Source of the DNA: Sedimenticola selenatireducens DSM 17993
GTDB lineage: Bacteria; Pseudomonadota; Gammaproteobacteria; Chromatiales; Chromatiaceae
Direction of reading: 5' to 3'
Length of the DNA stretch: 64,000 bases
Assembly (NCBI RefSeq): GCF_000428045.1
Contig: NZ_ATZE01000009.1
Span: 62,001-126,000 of the forward strand
Position numbers and translations under genes: made by a program. The notes beneath the pieces are model-generated. The model was not told the origin of the DNA. It saw only the letters and a program-made list of their open reading frames with translations, and did not search any database. This document shows positions 27,694 to 36,716 of the stretch, in pieces. Each line of letters starts with the position of its first letter. Within the stretch, counting starts at the first letter, position 1.

Positions 27694-27898
27694 TTTAAAA
27701 GACTATTTTTCGACCGATTTACAGGCGATGACCACCAACGATTGGGTGGGCACCATCCTCACCGTGGTCATCTTTCTGTTAATGCTTGGTCTGTATGTTT
27801 ATGTCTTGCGTCCAAAAAAACGGGAGCACTTCGAAAAACAGAAGCATATCCCGATGGACGATGAACAGATAAATGACGGAGATAAAAATGGCGGATAA
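27686..27898 (+). CDS. ccoQ: Cytochrome cbb3 oxidase small subunit CcoQ
   Basis: A 70-residue protein with one transmembrane helix ([22 protein letters not shown]) followed by [19 protein letters not shown], the usual CcoQ pattern. It stabilises the cbb3 complex. It overlaps both ccoO (8 bases) and ccoP (11 bases). Confidence 0.88.
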   Translation: MNSLKDYFSTDLQAMTTNDWVGTILTVVIFLLMLGLYVYVLRPKKREHFEKQKHIPMDDEQINDGDKNGG

Positions 27899-28730
27899 CA
27901 ATCCATTTCCGGGTGAAAACAATACCGGACATATTTGGGACGATAATCTGCGGGAACTCGATAATCCGGCGCCCCGCTGGTGGATGATCGCCTTCTGGGC
28001 ATCCATTCTCTGGGTGATCGGTTATGCGATTCTCTATCCCATGATTCCCGGGCTCAGCGGTTACACCAAGGGCATCATGGGCTGGACCCAGATGGGCGAA
28101 TACAAGGAAGGCCTTGATGAGGTTCAGATGGTTCGCGCGGAGTTCGAGACCAAACTGCAGGGGATGACGGCCAAGGAGATTCTGGCGGATGAGGGTCTAT
28201 CCAGTTACACCGTCGCCTCGGCCAAGGTGCTGTTTGGTGACAACTGTGCAGCCTGTCATGGATCCAATGGTCAGGGTGGTCCCGGTTATCCGGTACTCGC
28301 TGATGACAACTGGATATACGGCGGTGCGGTGGAAACCATTGAGCAATCCATTACCAATGGCCGCATGGGTATCATGCCGGCCCAGGCAAATCTGCTGACC
28401 GATGAGGAGTTGGATAAACTGGCTGCTGCAGTGATGTCTGGAAACCCGGCGGCGGAACCCCTGTTCATGGAGAAGGCGTGTTTTGCCTGCCATGGCCCTG
28501 ATGGCAAAGGTATGCAGGCACTGGGATCAGCTAACCTGACTGACGCGATTTGGCGCTTCAATGAGGCGGATCAACTGGCCAGTGTCAAACAGACCATCAA
28601 GCACGGTGTCAACGACACGTCCGACCCCCTGACCCGGGAGGCGGTTATGCCCAAGTTTGGAGATCGTCTGTCAAAAGATGAGATCAAAAAGCTGGCCGTA
28701 TATGTGTATAAATTCGGTGGTGGCCAGTAA
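27888..28730 (+). CDS. ccoP: Cytochrome cbb3 oxidase subunit III (dihaem c)
   Basis: A 280-residue dihaem cytochrome with one N-terminal membrane helix (about 32-55). Two cytochrome c domains follow, with haem motifs CAACH (Cys120-His124) and CFACH (Cys198-His202). The start ATG 27888 has GACGGAGATAAAA upstream; an in-frame start 15 bases earlier is less well placed. It takes electrons from soluble cytochromes to CcoO and CcoN. Confidence 0.96.
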   Translation: MADNNPFPGENNTGHIWDDNLRELDNPAPRWWMIAFWASILWVIGYAILYPMIPGLSGYTKGIMGWTQMGEYKEGLDEVQMVRAEFETKLQGMTAKEILADEGLSSYTVASAKVLFGDNCAACHGSNGQGGPGYPVLADDNWIYGGAVETIEQSITNGRMGIMPAQANLLTDEELDKLAAAVMSGNPAAEPLFMEKACFACHGPDGKGMQALGSANLTDAIWRFNEADQLASVKQTIKHGVNDTSDPLTREAVMPKFGDRLSKDEIKKLAVYVYKFGGGQ

Positions 28731-28815
28731 GCACGTGTTTTAATCCTTGCTGCATGGAGATTCAATCTCCATGCGGCAAAAACATTCAGGTTGTCTGTAT
28801 CTGGGGAGGTATACG

Positions 28816-28941
28816 ATGAATGTAGATGCTGTCGCTGTAGCGTCCTTTGTGGCAATCGCAATTTGCGTAGTAATTGTTGGTTATCTTGGCTTCAAGGTGA
28901 AGGGGCTAATCAGTAAGGATGCAAAGGCCCACAAGGACTAA
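28816..28941 (+). CDS. 41-residue single-helix membrane protein after ccoP
   Basis: MNVDAVAVASFVAIAICVVI begins one transmembrane helix that ends in a basic tail (KVKGLISKDAKAHKD). GGGGAGGT precedes the ATG. It sits between ccoP and a strong terminator, a place where small cbb3 accessory peptides such as CcoM-type stabilisers occur in other bacteria. No sequence match to a named family is claimed. Confidence 0.6.
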   Translation: MNVDAVAVASFVAIAICVVIVGYLGFKVKGLISKDAKAHKD

Positions 28942-28965
28942 AACCCTCGTTGACATAGGCGTATG

Positions 28966-28991
28966 AAAAAGGGGGGTGAACCCCCTTTTTT
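28966..28991 (+). terminator. Rho-independent terminator of ccoNOQP
   Basis: A GC hairpin GGGGGG-TGAA-CCCCC flanked by A5 upstream and T6 downstream, 25 bases after the small membrane protein gene. The flanking A and T runs extend the stem. Confidence 0.85.
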
Positions 28992-29143
28992 AATGGTGAT
29001 ATAATGCAGGTTAGTTATTGACAAATCGCATTTTTTTCAGCCCGCCCTTTCAGTAAACTGGTGCCCGGTACGTTGAGATTCATAACGGCATATTTATCCC
29101 CCATGAGTGCCAGTCTACAGCTGTTATTAGAGGAGTGATTTCG

Positions 29144-30574
29144 TTGAGCGTCAATCCACAATCAAAGCACGATGCGGTAGTCGATGAATTGTATGCGGAG
29201 GCGGGTCACTGGAAGATCAATACAGGTGAAGAGAAGATTCACGCCAAGCGCATTCCGGGGAAATGGCGCATCTGGAAGTGGCTGGCCAGCCTGGTCTGGC
29301 TGCCGTTCTTTCTGGTGCCGTATCTGCGTTGGGATGACCGCCAGGCAATCCTGTTCGATATTCCAAACCGCCAGTTCCATCTGCTAGGCGTCACTATCCT
29401 GCCGCAGGATTTCTGGATGCTCTCCCTGCTGCTGCTTTTCTTTGCCATCCTGCTGGCGGTGGTGACGGCCCTGGCCGGGCGGGTGTGGTGCGGATTTTTC
29501 TGTTTCCAGACGGTCTGGACCGATATCTTCACCTGGTTTGAAGAGAAACTGGAGGGCTCACCGCAAAAACGCAAGAAACTGGATCAGGGCCCGCTTACTT
29601 TCACCAAGGTGCGGGTCAAGGCGACCAAGCATCTGATATGGATCGTCATCTCCGCCCTGACCGGAATTTCGTTTGTTGCCTGGTTTATGGATGCCTATCA
29701 GCTCTGGGCTGACCTGGTTTCCTTCAATCTCGGCATTACGGCGGTTGTTACCATTCTCCTTTTCATTGGTGGCACCTATGGACTTGCTGGATATCTGCGG
29801 GAACAGACCTGCTTCTGGCTCTGTCCCTACGCCCGTATTCAGGGTGTGATGGTGGATAACACAACGGCTGTTCCTACCTATGACTTTCATCGTGGAGAGC
29901 CACGTGGGCGGGTGAAGAAAGGGTCCAGCGAGGCACAACGGACGACCGGCGACTGTGTCGACTGTAACCAGTGCGTGGCGGTCTGTCCCACTGGAGTGGA
30001 CATCCGGCATGGTCAGCAGGAGGGTTGTATTACCTGCGCCCTCTGTATTGATGCCTGTGATGCGGTGATGGAGAAGCTGGACCGACCCAAAGGTCTTATC
30101 CGCTATGAGTCGCTGGATGTGCTTAACGGCAAAGAAGAACGGCCGCTACTCAAGCGTCCGCGAGTCTGGGTCTACAGCTTGGTGCTGCTGTTGTCAGTAA
30201 TCGGTATCGGTTACGGCATGGCGACGTTGGATGCCATTGAAATCAAGGTAATACATTCCAGGCAACCGCTCTATGTATTGCAAAGTGATGGCTCTATCCA
30301 GAACAAATACACCATCAAGGTGCTCAATAAACTGACTGAAGATTTACAGGTGACGATTAGTGCACCGGATATCGAGGGTCTGGTGCTGGTAGGTGCGGAG
30401 GATCCCGTGACGGCACGTAAAGGGATGGTGACACCCCGCACCCTGTTTGTGCGCATCCCGCGTGACAAGCTGAAAGTTGAATCACAGCCACTGGTATTTT
30501 ACGCGGAGACGACTGATAGCAGCGGTAAACGGTTGAGTAGTAAGCGTGAGAGTGTGTTCATCGGTCCGAAGTAG
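29144..30574 (+). CDS. ccoG: cbb3 oxidase assembly ferredoxin-like protein CcoG
   Basis: A 476-residue membrane protein with about five helices. It carries CGFFCFQTVWTD, a cytoplasmic dicluster ferredoxin part (DCVDCNQCVAVCPTG and CITCALCIDACD, two 4Fe-4S motifs at about residues 272-310), and a C-terminal periplasmic Ig-like domain. CcoG/RdxA is a cupric reductase supporting copper insertion into cbb3. The start is uncertain: AGGAG is 8 bases before TTG 29144, while GTG 29135 overlaps it. Confidence 0.93.
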   Translation: MSVNPQSKHDAVVDELYAEAGHWKINTGEEKIHAKRIPGKWRIWKWLASLVWLPFFLVPYLRWDDRQAILFDIPNRQFHLLGVTILPQDFWMLSLLLLFFAILLAVVTALAGRVWCGFFCFQTVWTDIFTWFEEKLEGSPQKRKKLDQGPLTFTKVRVKATKHLIWIVISALTGISFVAWFMDAYQLWADLVSFNLGITAVVTILLFIGGTYGLAGYLREQTCFWLCPYARIQGVMVDNTTAVPTYDFHRGEPRGRVKKGSSEAQRTTGDCVDCNQCVAVCPTGVDIRHGQQEGCITCALCIDACDAVMEKLDRPKGLIRYESLDVLNGKEERPLLKRPRVWVYSLVLLLSVIGIGYGMATLDAIEIKVIHSRQPLYVLQSDGSIQNKYTIKVLNKLTEDLQVTISAPDIEGLVLVGAEDPVTARKGMVTPRTLFVRIPRDKLKVESQPLVFYAETTDSSGKRLSSKRESVFIGPK

Positions 30575-30659
30575 GGTCGAGACGATAATTTTCGAAGAAA
30601 GCAATTAACAGACAGCCTCCCGATAGTCTATTTACCGGGCGCTGCAGCAAGAGGTTCAC

Positions 30660-31163
30660 GTGACTGAGATGACCGATAAACAATCTCCCTGGCGAAACCC
30701 CTGGGTACAGGGATGGATCGGTTTGCTGGTGGTGTTTATTGCCGCCAACATAGTGATGATCTATCTGGCCGTCAGCCACAGTCCGGGATTGGTCGTGGAT
30801 GACTATTATGAGCGTGGTCAGGACTATGAAAAGAACATGCTTAAACGTCAGGCTAAAAATCCTGGTTGGCAGATGAAGGTGATTGCTCCTGAACGCGTGG
30901 ATGTCGCCATGCCGGCCCGTTACGGGGTGCGCATTGTCGGTAAGGATGGTTATCCGGTGTCGCCCGATTCGGTCACTTTTTACGCTTACCGTCCCGCCAA
31001 TGCCAAACTGGACTTCTCCGTACCCATGGAGGCCACCGATTCCGGTATTTATGAAGCCGATATCAGCTTCCCCAGTCTGGGCGTGTGGGATATCCTTATC
31101 AGCGCAAAGCATGGGGATGATGAATATAATCTGTCACACAGGGTCAGCGCGGGCGTCAATTAA
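30660..31163 (+). CDS. ccoH: cbb3 oxidase assembly protein CcoH/FixH
   Basis: A 167-residue protein with one N-terminal helix (WIGLLVVFIAANIVMIYLAV), then VDDYYERGQDYEKNML and a periplasmic beta-rich domain, as in FixH/CcoH proteins that help mature cbb3 oxidase. GTG 30660 or ATG 30669 may be the start. It lies between ccoG and ccoI as in other cco assembly operons. Confidence 0.9.
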   Translation: MTEMTDKQSPWRNPWVQGWIGLLVVFIAANIVMIYLAVSHSPGLVVDDYYERGQDYEKNMLKRQAKNPGWQMKVIAPERVDVAMPARYGVRIVGKDGYPVSPDSVTFYAYRPANAKLDFSVPMEATDSGIYEADISFPSLGVWDILISAKHGDDEYNLSHRVSAGVN

Positions 31164-31353
31164 GTCAGTTACCGCTGGATGGTCTGGTCACACCAGTCGT
31201 CCAGCAGGACCACCGTCCAGTGTTATCCTATTCTCCCTGCCGGACCGCAATGTCCGGCTTATTCATTTTTAGTTGAAAAATTGCTGTCCTCTATCCGATG
31301 CTTTTTGGTTCGGTAGATGGGATGGTAACGTAGCGGGAGGAGAGTGGTCTCGG

Positions 31354-33837
31354 GTGGTTTCAGAAAGTCAGAAACAGTGTTTTCACTGCACACTGCCGGT
31401 GTCGCCAGACAATGAAGTGGTGTCGGCGATTAAAGGCGAATCTTGCAGCTTCTGCTGTATCGGCTGCAAATCGGTCTGTGAAGCGATCTATGCCGCCGGT
31501 CTTGACGGCTTTTATCGGCGCATGTACGACGGTACGGCTCTGGCACCACCACCTGAGCTCCCCAGGGAACTTGCACTGTATGACCTGGATGAAGTGCAGG
31601 AGGAGTTTGTTGATACCCTCGGAGAGACCCGGGAGATCCATCTGCTGGTGGAGGGCATCCACTGTGCCGCCTGTGTCTGGCTGATCGAACACTCACTATT
31701 GGGCCTCGCGGGCGTCAAGCAGGCGCGGGTCAATCTCTCCGGACGGCGGCTGCATGTGGTCTGGGACAACAGTCGCTTGAAACTATCCGATATTATCCGC
31801 CGGCTGGGGCGGATCGGTTACGCCGCAGTGCCCTACGATCCCGATGCGGCAGAGGATCGTCTGAAGCGAGAGAACCGGCACCTGCTTTATCGTATGGGGT
31901 TTGCCGGATTCACCATGATGAATCTGCTCTGGATCTCCATCGCGCTCTATAGCGGGGCTGATAAGGGTGAATTTCGAACGCTGTTTCAGTGGGTCGGTTT
32001 CGCCCTGGCGACGCCGACCCTGCTCTATTCGGGTTACCCGTTTTTTAAAGGGGCATGGTCGGGTATCCGGCATCTCCACCTGGGTATGGATGTGCCGATT
32101 GGGATCGGCGCCGGTATCACCTACCTCTACTCGATCTATGTGATGCTGAGTGGATCGGTCACCGGCGAGGTTTACTACGACACGGTGGTCAATTTCATTT
32201 TTGTTATCCTGGTTGGACGCTATCTGGAGGCTATATCCAAACGTCAGGCGGTGGCTTCCACCCAGCGTCTGCTGGACCTGCAGCCGCGAGTGGCCACGCT
32301 GTTGTCGGATACTGGAGAGAAGGTGGTACCGATTCGTTCGATCAAGCAGGGAGACCGGGTGCTGATCAGGCCCGGAGAGCGAATTCCGACGGACGGTGTG
32401 GTACTGGAGGGCCAAAGCGCGGTTGATGAGGCGATGTTGACCGGCGAGTCTGTCCCGGTGCGGAAATCGCCGCAGATGACCGTCTCGGCCGGCACGATCA
32501 ATGGACATGGTGCGTTGCAGGTTGAAGTGACCGGGCTGCTGAAAGACAGCGCGCTTGGAAGAATCATCCGCCTGGTAGAGGAGGCGCAGGCGAGCAAGGC
32601 GCCAATCCAGTGCGTGGCGGACCGGATCGTGCCCTGGTTTGTTGCCATTACCATCGGTCTGGCAACGGCCACTTTCTTCTGGTGGCTGAATAGCGACTTC
32701 GAGACCGCTTTGATGGCGGCGACGGCCGTGCTGATCATTACCTGCCCCTGTGCCTTTGGCCTGGCCACACCCATGTCCATTGCCGTGGCCACCGGCCTGG
32801 GTGCACGCCACGGTATCCTGATCAGAAACGGTGATGTACTGGAACGATTTTCATCCATTGATCATTTTGTGTTTGATAAAACGGGCACCCTGACCGAAGG
32901 GGCGATGCGGGTTACCGTGATCCAGACCGGAAGTTCGCAATGGAGTCCCGGTGACCCGGTCAACGACGAGATCCGGGAACTGCTGGGAAAACTGCTGGCG
33001 GTTGAGCAGTTTTCCGAGCATCCGGTGGCTGCGGCCCTGACAGCCTGTGCCGAGTCAGCCGGCTGGAAGCGGCAGCAGTTGCAGGTAAAAGAGTTTGTTA
33101 ATCGACCCGGCCAGGGTGTCTCGGCCATTGTGGAAGGTGTGGTTGTGGTGATTGGCAATGCCGCATGGATGCGGACCAACGGTGTCGCGGCCGAGCCGGC
33201 TTTCCAGGCGCTGGCCGCGCACCTGGATCAGACCGGTACCGGTTCACTGTACTGCGCGGTGAACGGTATTGAGTATGCCCTGATGGGTGTGGAAGATCCG
33301 CTGAGAAGGGATGCGGCCGGCCTGGTGGCGGATCTCAAGGCTGCGGGTATGCAGCTGACCATGCTCAGCGGTGACCGCCAGCGGACCGCCGAGGCGATTG
33401 CCGCCCGCCTGGGCGGCATGCCGGTGATTGCCGAGGTGCTCCCGGAGCAAAAGGATCAGGTGATTGACAGTCTGCAAAAGAATGAGCACCGGGTGGCGAT
33501 GGTGGGCGACGGGGTGAATGATGCTCCGGCGCTGGTGCGGGCGGATGTGGGGATTGCGCTGGGTTCGGGGACCGATGTTTCGATTGCCAGCGCCGATATC
33601 GTGCTGATGAGCAGTGAACTGGATAAGGTACGACTGGCTTCGGCGCTCTCCCGGCGAACCTTGCGTACCATCCGCCAGAATATCGGTATCTCGATAGCGT
33701 ATAATTTGATCATGGTGCCGCTGGCAATGTCGGCGTTTGTGACGCCACTGGTTGCAGCAATCTCAATGCCAATCAGTTCACTGCTGGTGATCGGTAACGC
33801 AGCGCGCATTCGCACTCTGTTCAAAGGCGGGCAATAA
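31354..33837 (+). CDS. ccoI: Copper-transporting P1B-type ATPase for cbb3 assembly (CcoI/FixI)
   Basis: An 827-residue pump. It has an N-terminal Cys-rich metal-binding part (CFHC ... CSFCCIGC), an HMA domain (GIHCAACVWLIEHSL), eight predicted helices, the actuator TGES, the ion-site CPC in ITCPCAFGLATP, the phosphorylation motif DKTGTLTEG and the hinge VGDGVNDAPAL. CcoI supplies copper for the CuB site of cbb3. GTG 31354 was chosen because GGAGGAG lies 10 bases upstream; a longer in-frame start (31273) adds residues with no family pattern. Confidence 0.93.
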   Translation: MVSESQKQCFHCTLPVSPDNEVVSAIKGESCSFCCIGCKSVCEAIYAAGLDGFYRRMYDGTALAPPPELPRELALYDLDEVQEEFVDTLGETREIHLLVEGIHCAACVWLIEHSLLGLAGVKQARVNLSGRRLHVVWDNSRLKLSDIIRRLGRIGYAAVPYDPDAAEDRLKRENRHLLYRMGFAGFTMMNLLWISIALYSGADKGEFRTLFQWVGFALATPTLLYSGYPFFKGAWSGIRHLHLGMDVPIGIGAGITYLYSIYVMLSGSVTGEVYYDTVVNFIFVILVGRYLEAISKRQAVASTQRLLDLQPRVATLLSDTGEKVVPIRSIKQGDRVLIRPGERIPTDGVVLEGQSAVDEAMLTGESVPVRKSPQMTVSAGTINGHGALQVEVTGLLKDSALGRIIRLVEEAQASKAPIQCVADRIVPWFVAITIGLATATFFWWLNSDFETALMAATAVLIITCPCAFGLATPMSIAVATGLGARHGILIRNGDVLERFSSIDHFVFDKTGTLTEGAMRVTVIQTGSSQWSPGDPVNDEIRELLGKLLAVEQFSEHPVAAALTACAESAGWKRQQLQVKEFVNRPGQGVSAIVEGVVVVIGNAAWMRTNGVAAEPAFQALAAHLDQTGTGSLYCAVNGIEYALMGVEDPLRRDAAGLVADLKAAGMQLTMLSGDRQRTAEAIAARLGGMPVIAEVLPEQKDQVIDSLQKNEHRVAMVGDGVNDAPALVRADVGIALGSGTDVSIASADIVLMSSELDKVRLASALSRRTLRTIRQNIGISIAYNLIMVPLAMSAFVTPLVAAISMPISSLLVIGNAARIRTLFKGGQ

Positions 33838-33868
33838 TGAGCGACTATGTGGAAATTGGAGTAGCCGG

Positions 33869-34084
33869 ATGGACGTGATCTACGGTTTGATTCCCGGCAT
33901 GCTGATTCTTGGCCTGGTGGGAGTGGTGGTGTTTTTCTGGGCCGCTAAAAGCGGTCAGTTCGAGGACCTCGAGGGCGAAGCCAGTCGCATTCTGATGGAC
34001 GATGATCTGACGGAGACCAGGTCCACACCACCCGATGAGGGTACAAAGGACGCTGCCGAGGATAACCCGGATAAAGCCGGTTAG
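33869..34084 (+). CDS. ccoS: cbb3 oxidase maturation protein CcoS
   Basis: A 71-residue protein with one helix (IPGMLILGLVGVVVFFWAA) followed by the family motif KSGQFEDLEGEASRILMDDD. CcoS is needed for cofactor insertion into cbb3. It lies 31 bases after ccoI, closing the ccoGHIS assembly set. The acidic C-terminal tail (about 45-71) is longer than usual. Confidence 0.92.
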   Translation: MDVIYGLIPGMLILGLVGVVVFFWAAKSGQFEDLEGEASRILMDDDLTETRSTPPDEGTKDAAEDNPDKAG

Positions 34085-34235
34085 CGGCATTTGCTGCAAT
34101 TAATTCCCCGGTGACCCTCCAGTCTGCGCATGCGCGAATAGCGCTTTTTATAGCCGCTCCTGCACGGTAATCGACAAGAGGCTAAGTGATGGATAATCGG
34201 GTTACATCTTATAAATCAGCGGGCAGGTCGCATCA

Positions 34236-34562
34236 GTGAGCATGAATGATCCATTTGGACGGGTACGGCAGAAACAGCAGAGCAGCTATGACTCGCTGAG
34301 GCGTTCGCTGATAGAGGCAGGGGTCGGCACCCGTGGCGCCGCCGAATCGGTGTTGAAGAGCATGTTGCAGCGGGCGGCTGTTATCACACTGCTGGTTATG
34401 CTGGTGACAGCGGCGGTGGCGCTGTTTCTTCCGCAGATGCGGGCCGCTGCCTTGACCTTGGCGTTCATTATCCTGTTTTGGCTGCTGGTGACGACAATGA
34501 ATGGTTACAGCTTTGTCAGGCGCTATATCAAGGAAGAGTTATCTGTTGAAAAGGAGTGTTGA
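34236..34562 (+). CDS. Small two-helix membrane protein of unknown function
   Basis: A 108-residue protein with a basic N-terminal segment (about 1-45, QKQQSSYDSLRRSLIEAG), then two helices (AAVITLLVMLVTAAVALFLP and ALTLAFIILFWLLVTTMNGY) and a charged tail. It follows the cco assembly genes after about 150 bases and may share their transcript. No family recognised. Confidence 0.6.
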   Translation: MSMNDPFGRVRQKQQSSYDSLRRSLIEAGVGTRGAAESVLKSMLQRAAVITLLVMLVTAAVALFLPQMRAAALTLAFIILFWLLVTTMNGYSFVRRYIKEELSVEKEC

Positions 34563-34585
34563 TGCGGCGGTCGGGCAATGATGCC

Positions 34586-34614
34586 GGGTTACGCCTTTGG
34601 CTAACCCGACCTAC
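34586..34614. repeat. REP-like intergenic repeat, inverted relative of the 961/1117 copies
   Basis: GGGTTACGCCTTTGGCTAAC then CCGACCTAC is the reverse complement of the same palindromic unit found at 961-995 and 1117-1151, with a few substitutions. A half copy occurs near 17727. Confidence 0.65.
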
Positions 34615-34656
34615 CGGCGGCAGGATGGGCAAAGCTTACCGCTTCCTGCTCACGCT

Positions 34657-34682
34657 CCTTGCCTACATCCATGTAGGCAAGG
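34657..34682. repeat. Perfect 11-bp hairpin
   Basis: CCTTGCCTACA and TGTAGGCAAGG flank the loop TCCA. It sits in the convergent spacer between the plus-strand cco-linked genes and a minus-strand gene, so it may act as a bidirectional terminator, although there is no T-run. The loop-containing CATCCATG motif recurs in the E2/E1beta gap near 14609 and 14631. Confidence 0.55.
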
Positions 34683-34717
34683 CTTGCATGCCCATCACCT
34701 CCCTGACTGAATCCCGG

Positions 34718-35467
34718 TTAGTTTTGTAGCGGTTTCAGTACCTGGTCGAAGTTGGCCGGATTGATATACTGGAACACCTCTTTACCTTCCGGGTTGACGG
34801 CGATATCCAGTCCCTTAGCTGGATAGAGCCAGTGCGTGGTCGGTGATTCCGTTTCTTTGATTTTCTGTTCGGGGTCACCAAAACGGCTGGCAATCAACGC
34901 CTCATCCAGATCAGCGGCAGGGATATAGGTGATGAACGCGATCTTTTCCTGCGCCAGTCTTTCCATATCGCTACTGGAAAGCTCCACCTTGCGGGTGTCA
35001 TCGCCCAACTTGCTGATCCGCTCACCGCGTTCAAACATCTCTTTCGCCTGCTTCTCGGTAAGCTCAAGATTGAGCACAACATCGGCCTTCAGACCGCTGA
35101 TATAGATGCGTTGGAAATAGACCTCCACCATATAGCGGTTTTCCGGGGTCAGAAAGAGGCTGGCCTTACCCTGTGACTGAAAACTTTGGCGGGCCTCACC
35201 CAGGTTGCTTTTCCCCAGCACTATGCCGAATACCGAGAGATTTCCCTGGCTGTCCAGCCGCAGATCCCAGGGAAGCCTGGGATTCTCTTCAACCGTGCGC
35301 CCGCCCGGTAACAGGATTGCGGCGGCCAGGGCGATCAGGGTGGCGGTCAGTATGCCGAGAAAGATTTTGCGTTCCACCAGTTTCACCTGCCTGCGGATGG
35401 GTTCTGTTGACTGAGTACTAATCTGAGAATCTGTGGGGCGTTGTGAATTGTCATGTTGGTCAATCAC
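34718..35467 (-). CDS. Membrane-anchored protein of unknown function
   Basis: A 249-residue protein. A polar N-terminus of about 33 residues is followed by one membrane helix (IFLGILTATLIALAAAILLP) and a probably periplasmic domain of about 190 residues (LSVFGIVLGKSNLGEARQSF, then YMVEVYFQRIYISGLKADVVLNLEL and THWLYPAKGLDIAVNPEG). The regular mixed alpha/beta composition supports a real gene, but I recognise no family. It is divergent from a small membrane protein gene. Confidence 0.7.
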   Translation of the reverse strand: MIDQHDNSQRPTDSQISTQSTEPIRRQVKLVERKIFLGILTATLIALAAAILLPGGRTVEENPRLPWDLRLDSQGNLSVFGIVLGKSNLGEARQSFQSQGKASLFLTPENRYMVEVYFQRIYISGLKADVVLNLELTEKQAKEMFERGERISKLGDDTRKVELSSSDMERLAQEKIAFITYIPAADLDEALIASRFGDPEQKIKETESPTTHWLYPAKGLDIAVNPEGKEVFQYINPANFDQVLKPLQN

Positions 35468-35520
35468 GTCGGACTGCTATTCTAACCGACAATGGATCTG
35501 GAGAATATGGTGCAACGGTC

Positions 35521-35679
35521 ATGGGCAACACGCTTTGGTTTATCAATCTGCTGAAAGATCACCCTTGGATTGGTTTTCTGATTGGCCTTGCCTTTGTCAC
35601 GGTCATGTTCGGATCAAAGAATCTGGTGATCTATTTCTACTCACGCCACAAGTCGAAACAGATCGATCAGTCAAGATGA
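35521..35679 (+). CDS. 52-residue single-helix membrane protein
   Basis: MGNTLWFINLLKDHPWIGFL starts a helix running to about residue 44, followed by a basic tail (YSRHKSKQIDQSR). The ATG at 35521 was chosen because the residues encoded further upstream look non-coding. No family recognised; the existence of the gene is plausible but not proven. Confidence 0.4.
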   Translation: MGNTLWFINLLKDHPWIGFLIGLAFVTVMFGSKNLVIYFYSRHKSKQIDQSR

Positions 35680-35716
35680 TGCCGCTCTGCTTTCCCAATT
35701 GATACTTGATGAGCTC

Positions 35717-36057
35717 CTATCCCCCCAAAAACAGCCGCTCCACCTCGGGATTTTCCAGCAATTCCTCGCCGTGACTGGCCATGGCGACCTGTCGGAGACC
35801 AACACATAACCGATGTCGGCAAACTCAAGACCCTTGGTGGCGTTCTGCTCCACCAGCACGATAGTTTTGCCATCCTGATGTTGCAGATCGTCGAGGATCT
35901 CAAACACCCTGTCGATATAGCGCGGTTCTAGCCCGATGGACGGCTCGTCCACCAGCAGCATTTCGGGACTTGCCACCGGATGGCGCCCTGATCCATTGCC
36001 GGCGTCGCGCTCCCAGGCGGGGAACTTTGCCAGTGCCTGTTCAGTGCCTTCGTGCAT
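35717..36057 (-). pseudogene. Remnant of a LivF-type ABC transporter ATPase gene
   Basis: Only the C-terminal third survives. One frame reads MLLVDEPSIGLEP, then VFEILDDL, then GKTIVLVEQNA and FADIGYVL (Walker B, D-loop, H-region-like). A frameshift near 35800 then leads to another frame reading QVAMASHGEELLENPEVERL up to the stop at 35717. This matches the end of branched-chain amino acid LivF ATPases. The Walker A region and the other liv genes are missing, so it is a decayed fragment. Confidence 0.75.
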
Positions 36058-36716
36058 CGCTTGGCGGCAAAGCAGAATATAAGAATATAACTTGATACAG
36101 GATTGTAACCCTCCCGGATTTTTTCTACTCGGGAACGGTCTGGTGAATACCTACAGACAGAGTGACATCCTGTGCCAGATTTGGGATGGGATGGGTGATT
36201 TGTCAAGGTTCCTGTTCAACTTACCCGGTACATAGTCACATTTAATTTTTCTTCTTCCAAATTACCCCAAAAAAAAAATACCATATATATCAGGATGTTT
36301 GAGTGCAGTTTGGTGTGTGCCTCGGTCGGTGAGCCGGAAATGGCACCAGGCGTTCCATAAAAGACGGCATATAAATTGCGTTATCTGCCGATTAAGATGG
36401 GTTTGCTCACGTTGTAACCAGACGTTTTGCGCAAAAGCCTATCAGGGATGACCTGAAAAAAGGGCATTCATAATTTAAGTTGATCGCGCAAGAATCAACA
36501 GGTTTGCAAGACCGTGAAACGCAGTAGTCATTTATAACATTCGCCATGAGGAGGGTATGTTTCATGCCATTAGCTTTGATGTTCGCAACTGAACCCGGAT
36601 GACCGACGGCTTGTTTGATTTGTACTGTTCTCCAATAGCAGCAGCCATTAGCTCCGGTGGCATAGCGGCCTGTGGGAGATTCAGTTGTCCACCAATCATT
36701 GTAGAGGTATCAGAAT
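36058..36716. promoter_or_regulatory. Long leader upstream of the second haem-copper oxidase operon
   Basis: About 660 bases without a gene. It contains an A-run at about 36269-36278, a perfect 12-bp palindrome TTTTGCGCAAAA (36426-36437) and the inverted repeat GTTGAT-N9-ATCAAC (36480-36500). Either palindrome could be an operator for the oxidase operon. Neither matches the NsrR or FNR consensus well. Confidence 0.35.

Noticed and set aside
31783-32811. Open frame of 342 codons on the minus strand inside ccoI
   Set aside because: It lies opposite the conserved P-type ATPase motifs, with Arg/Gln/His-rich low-quality protein and no ribosome binding site.
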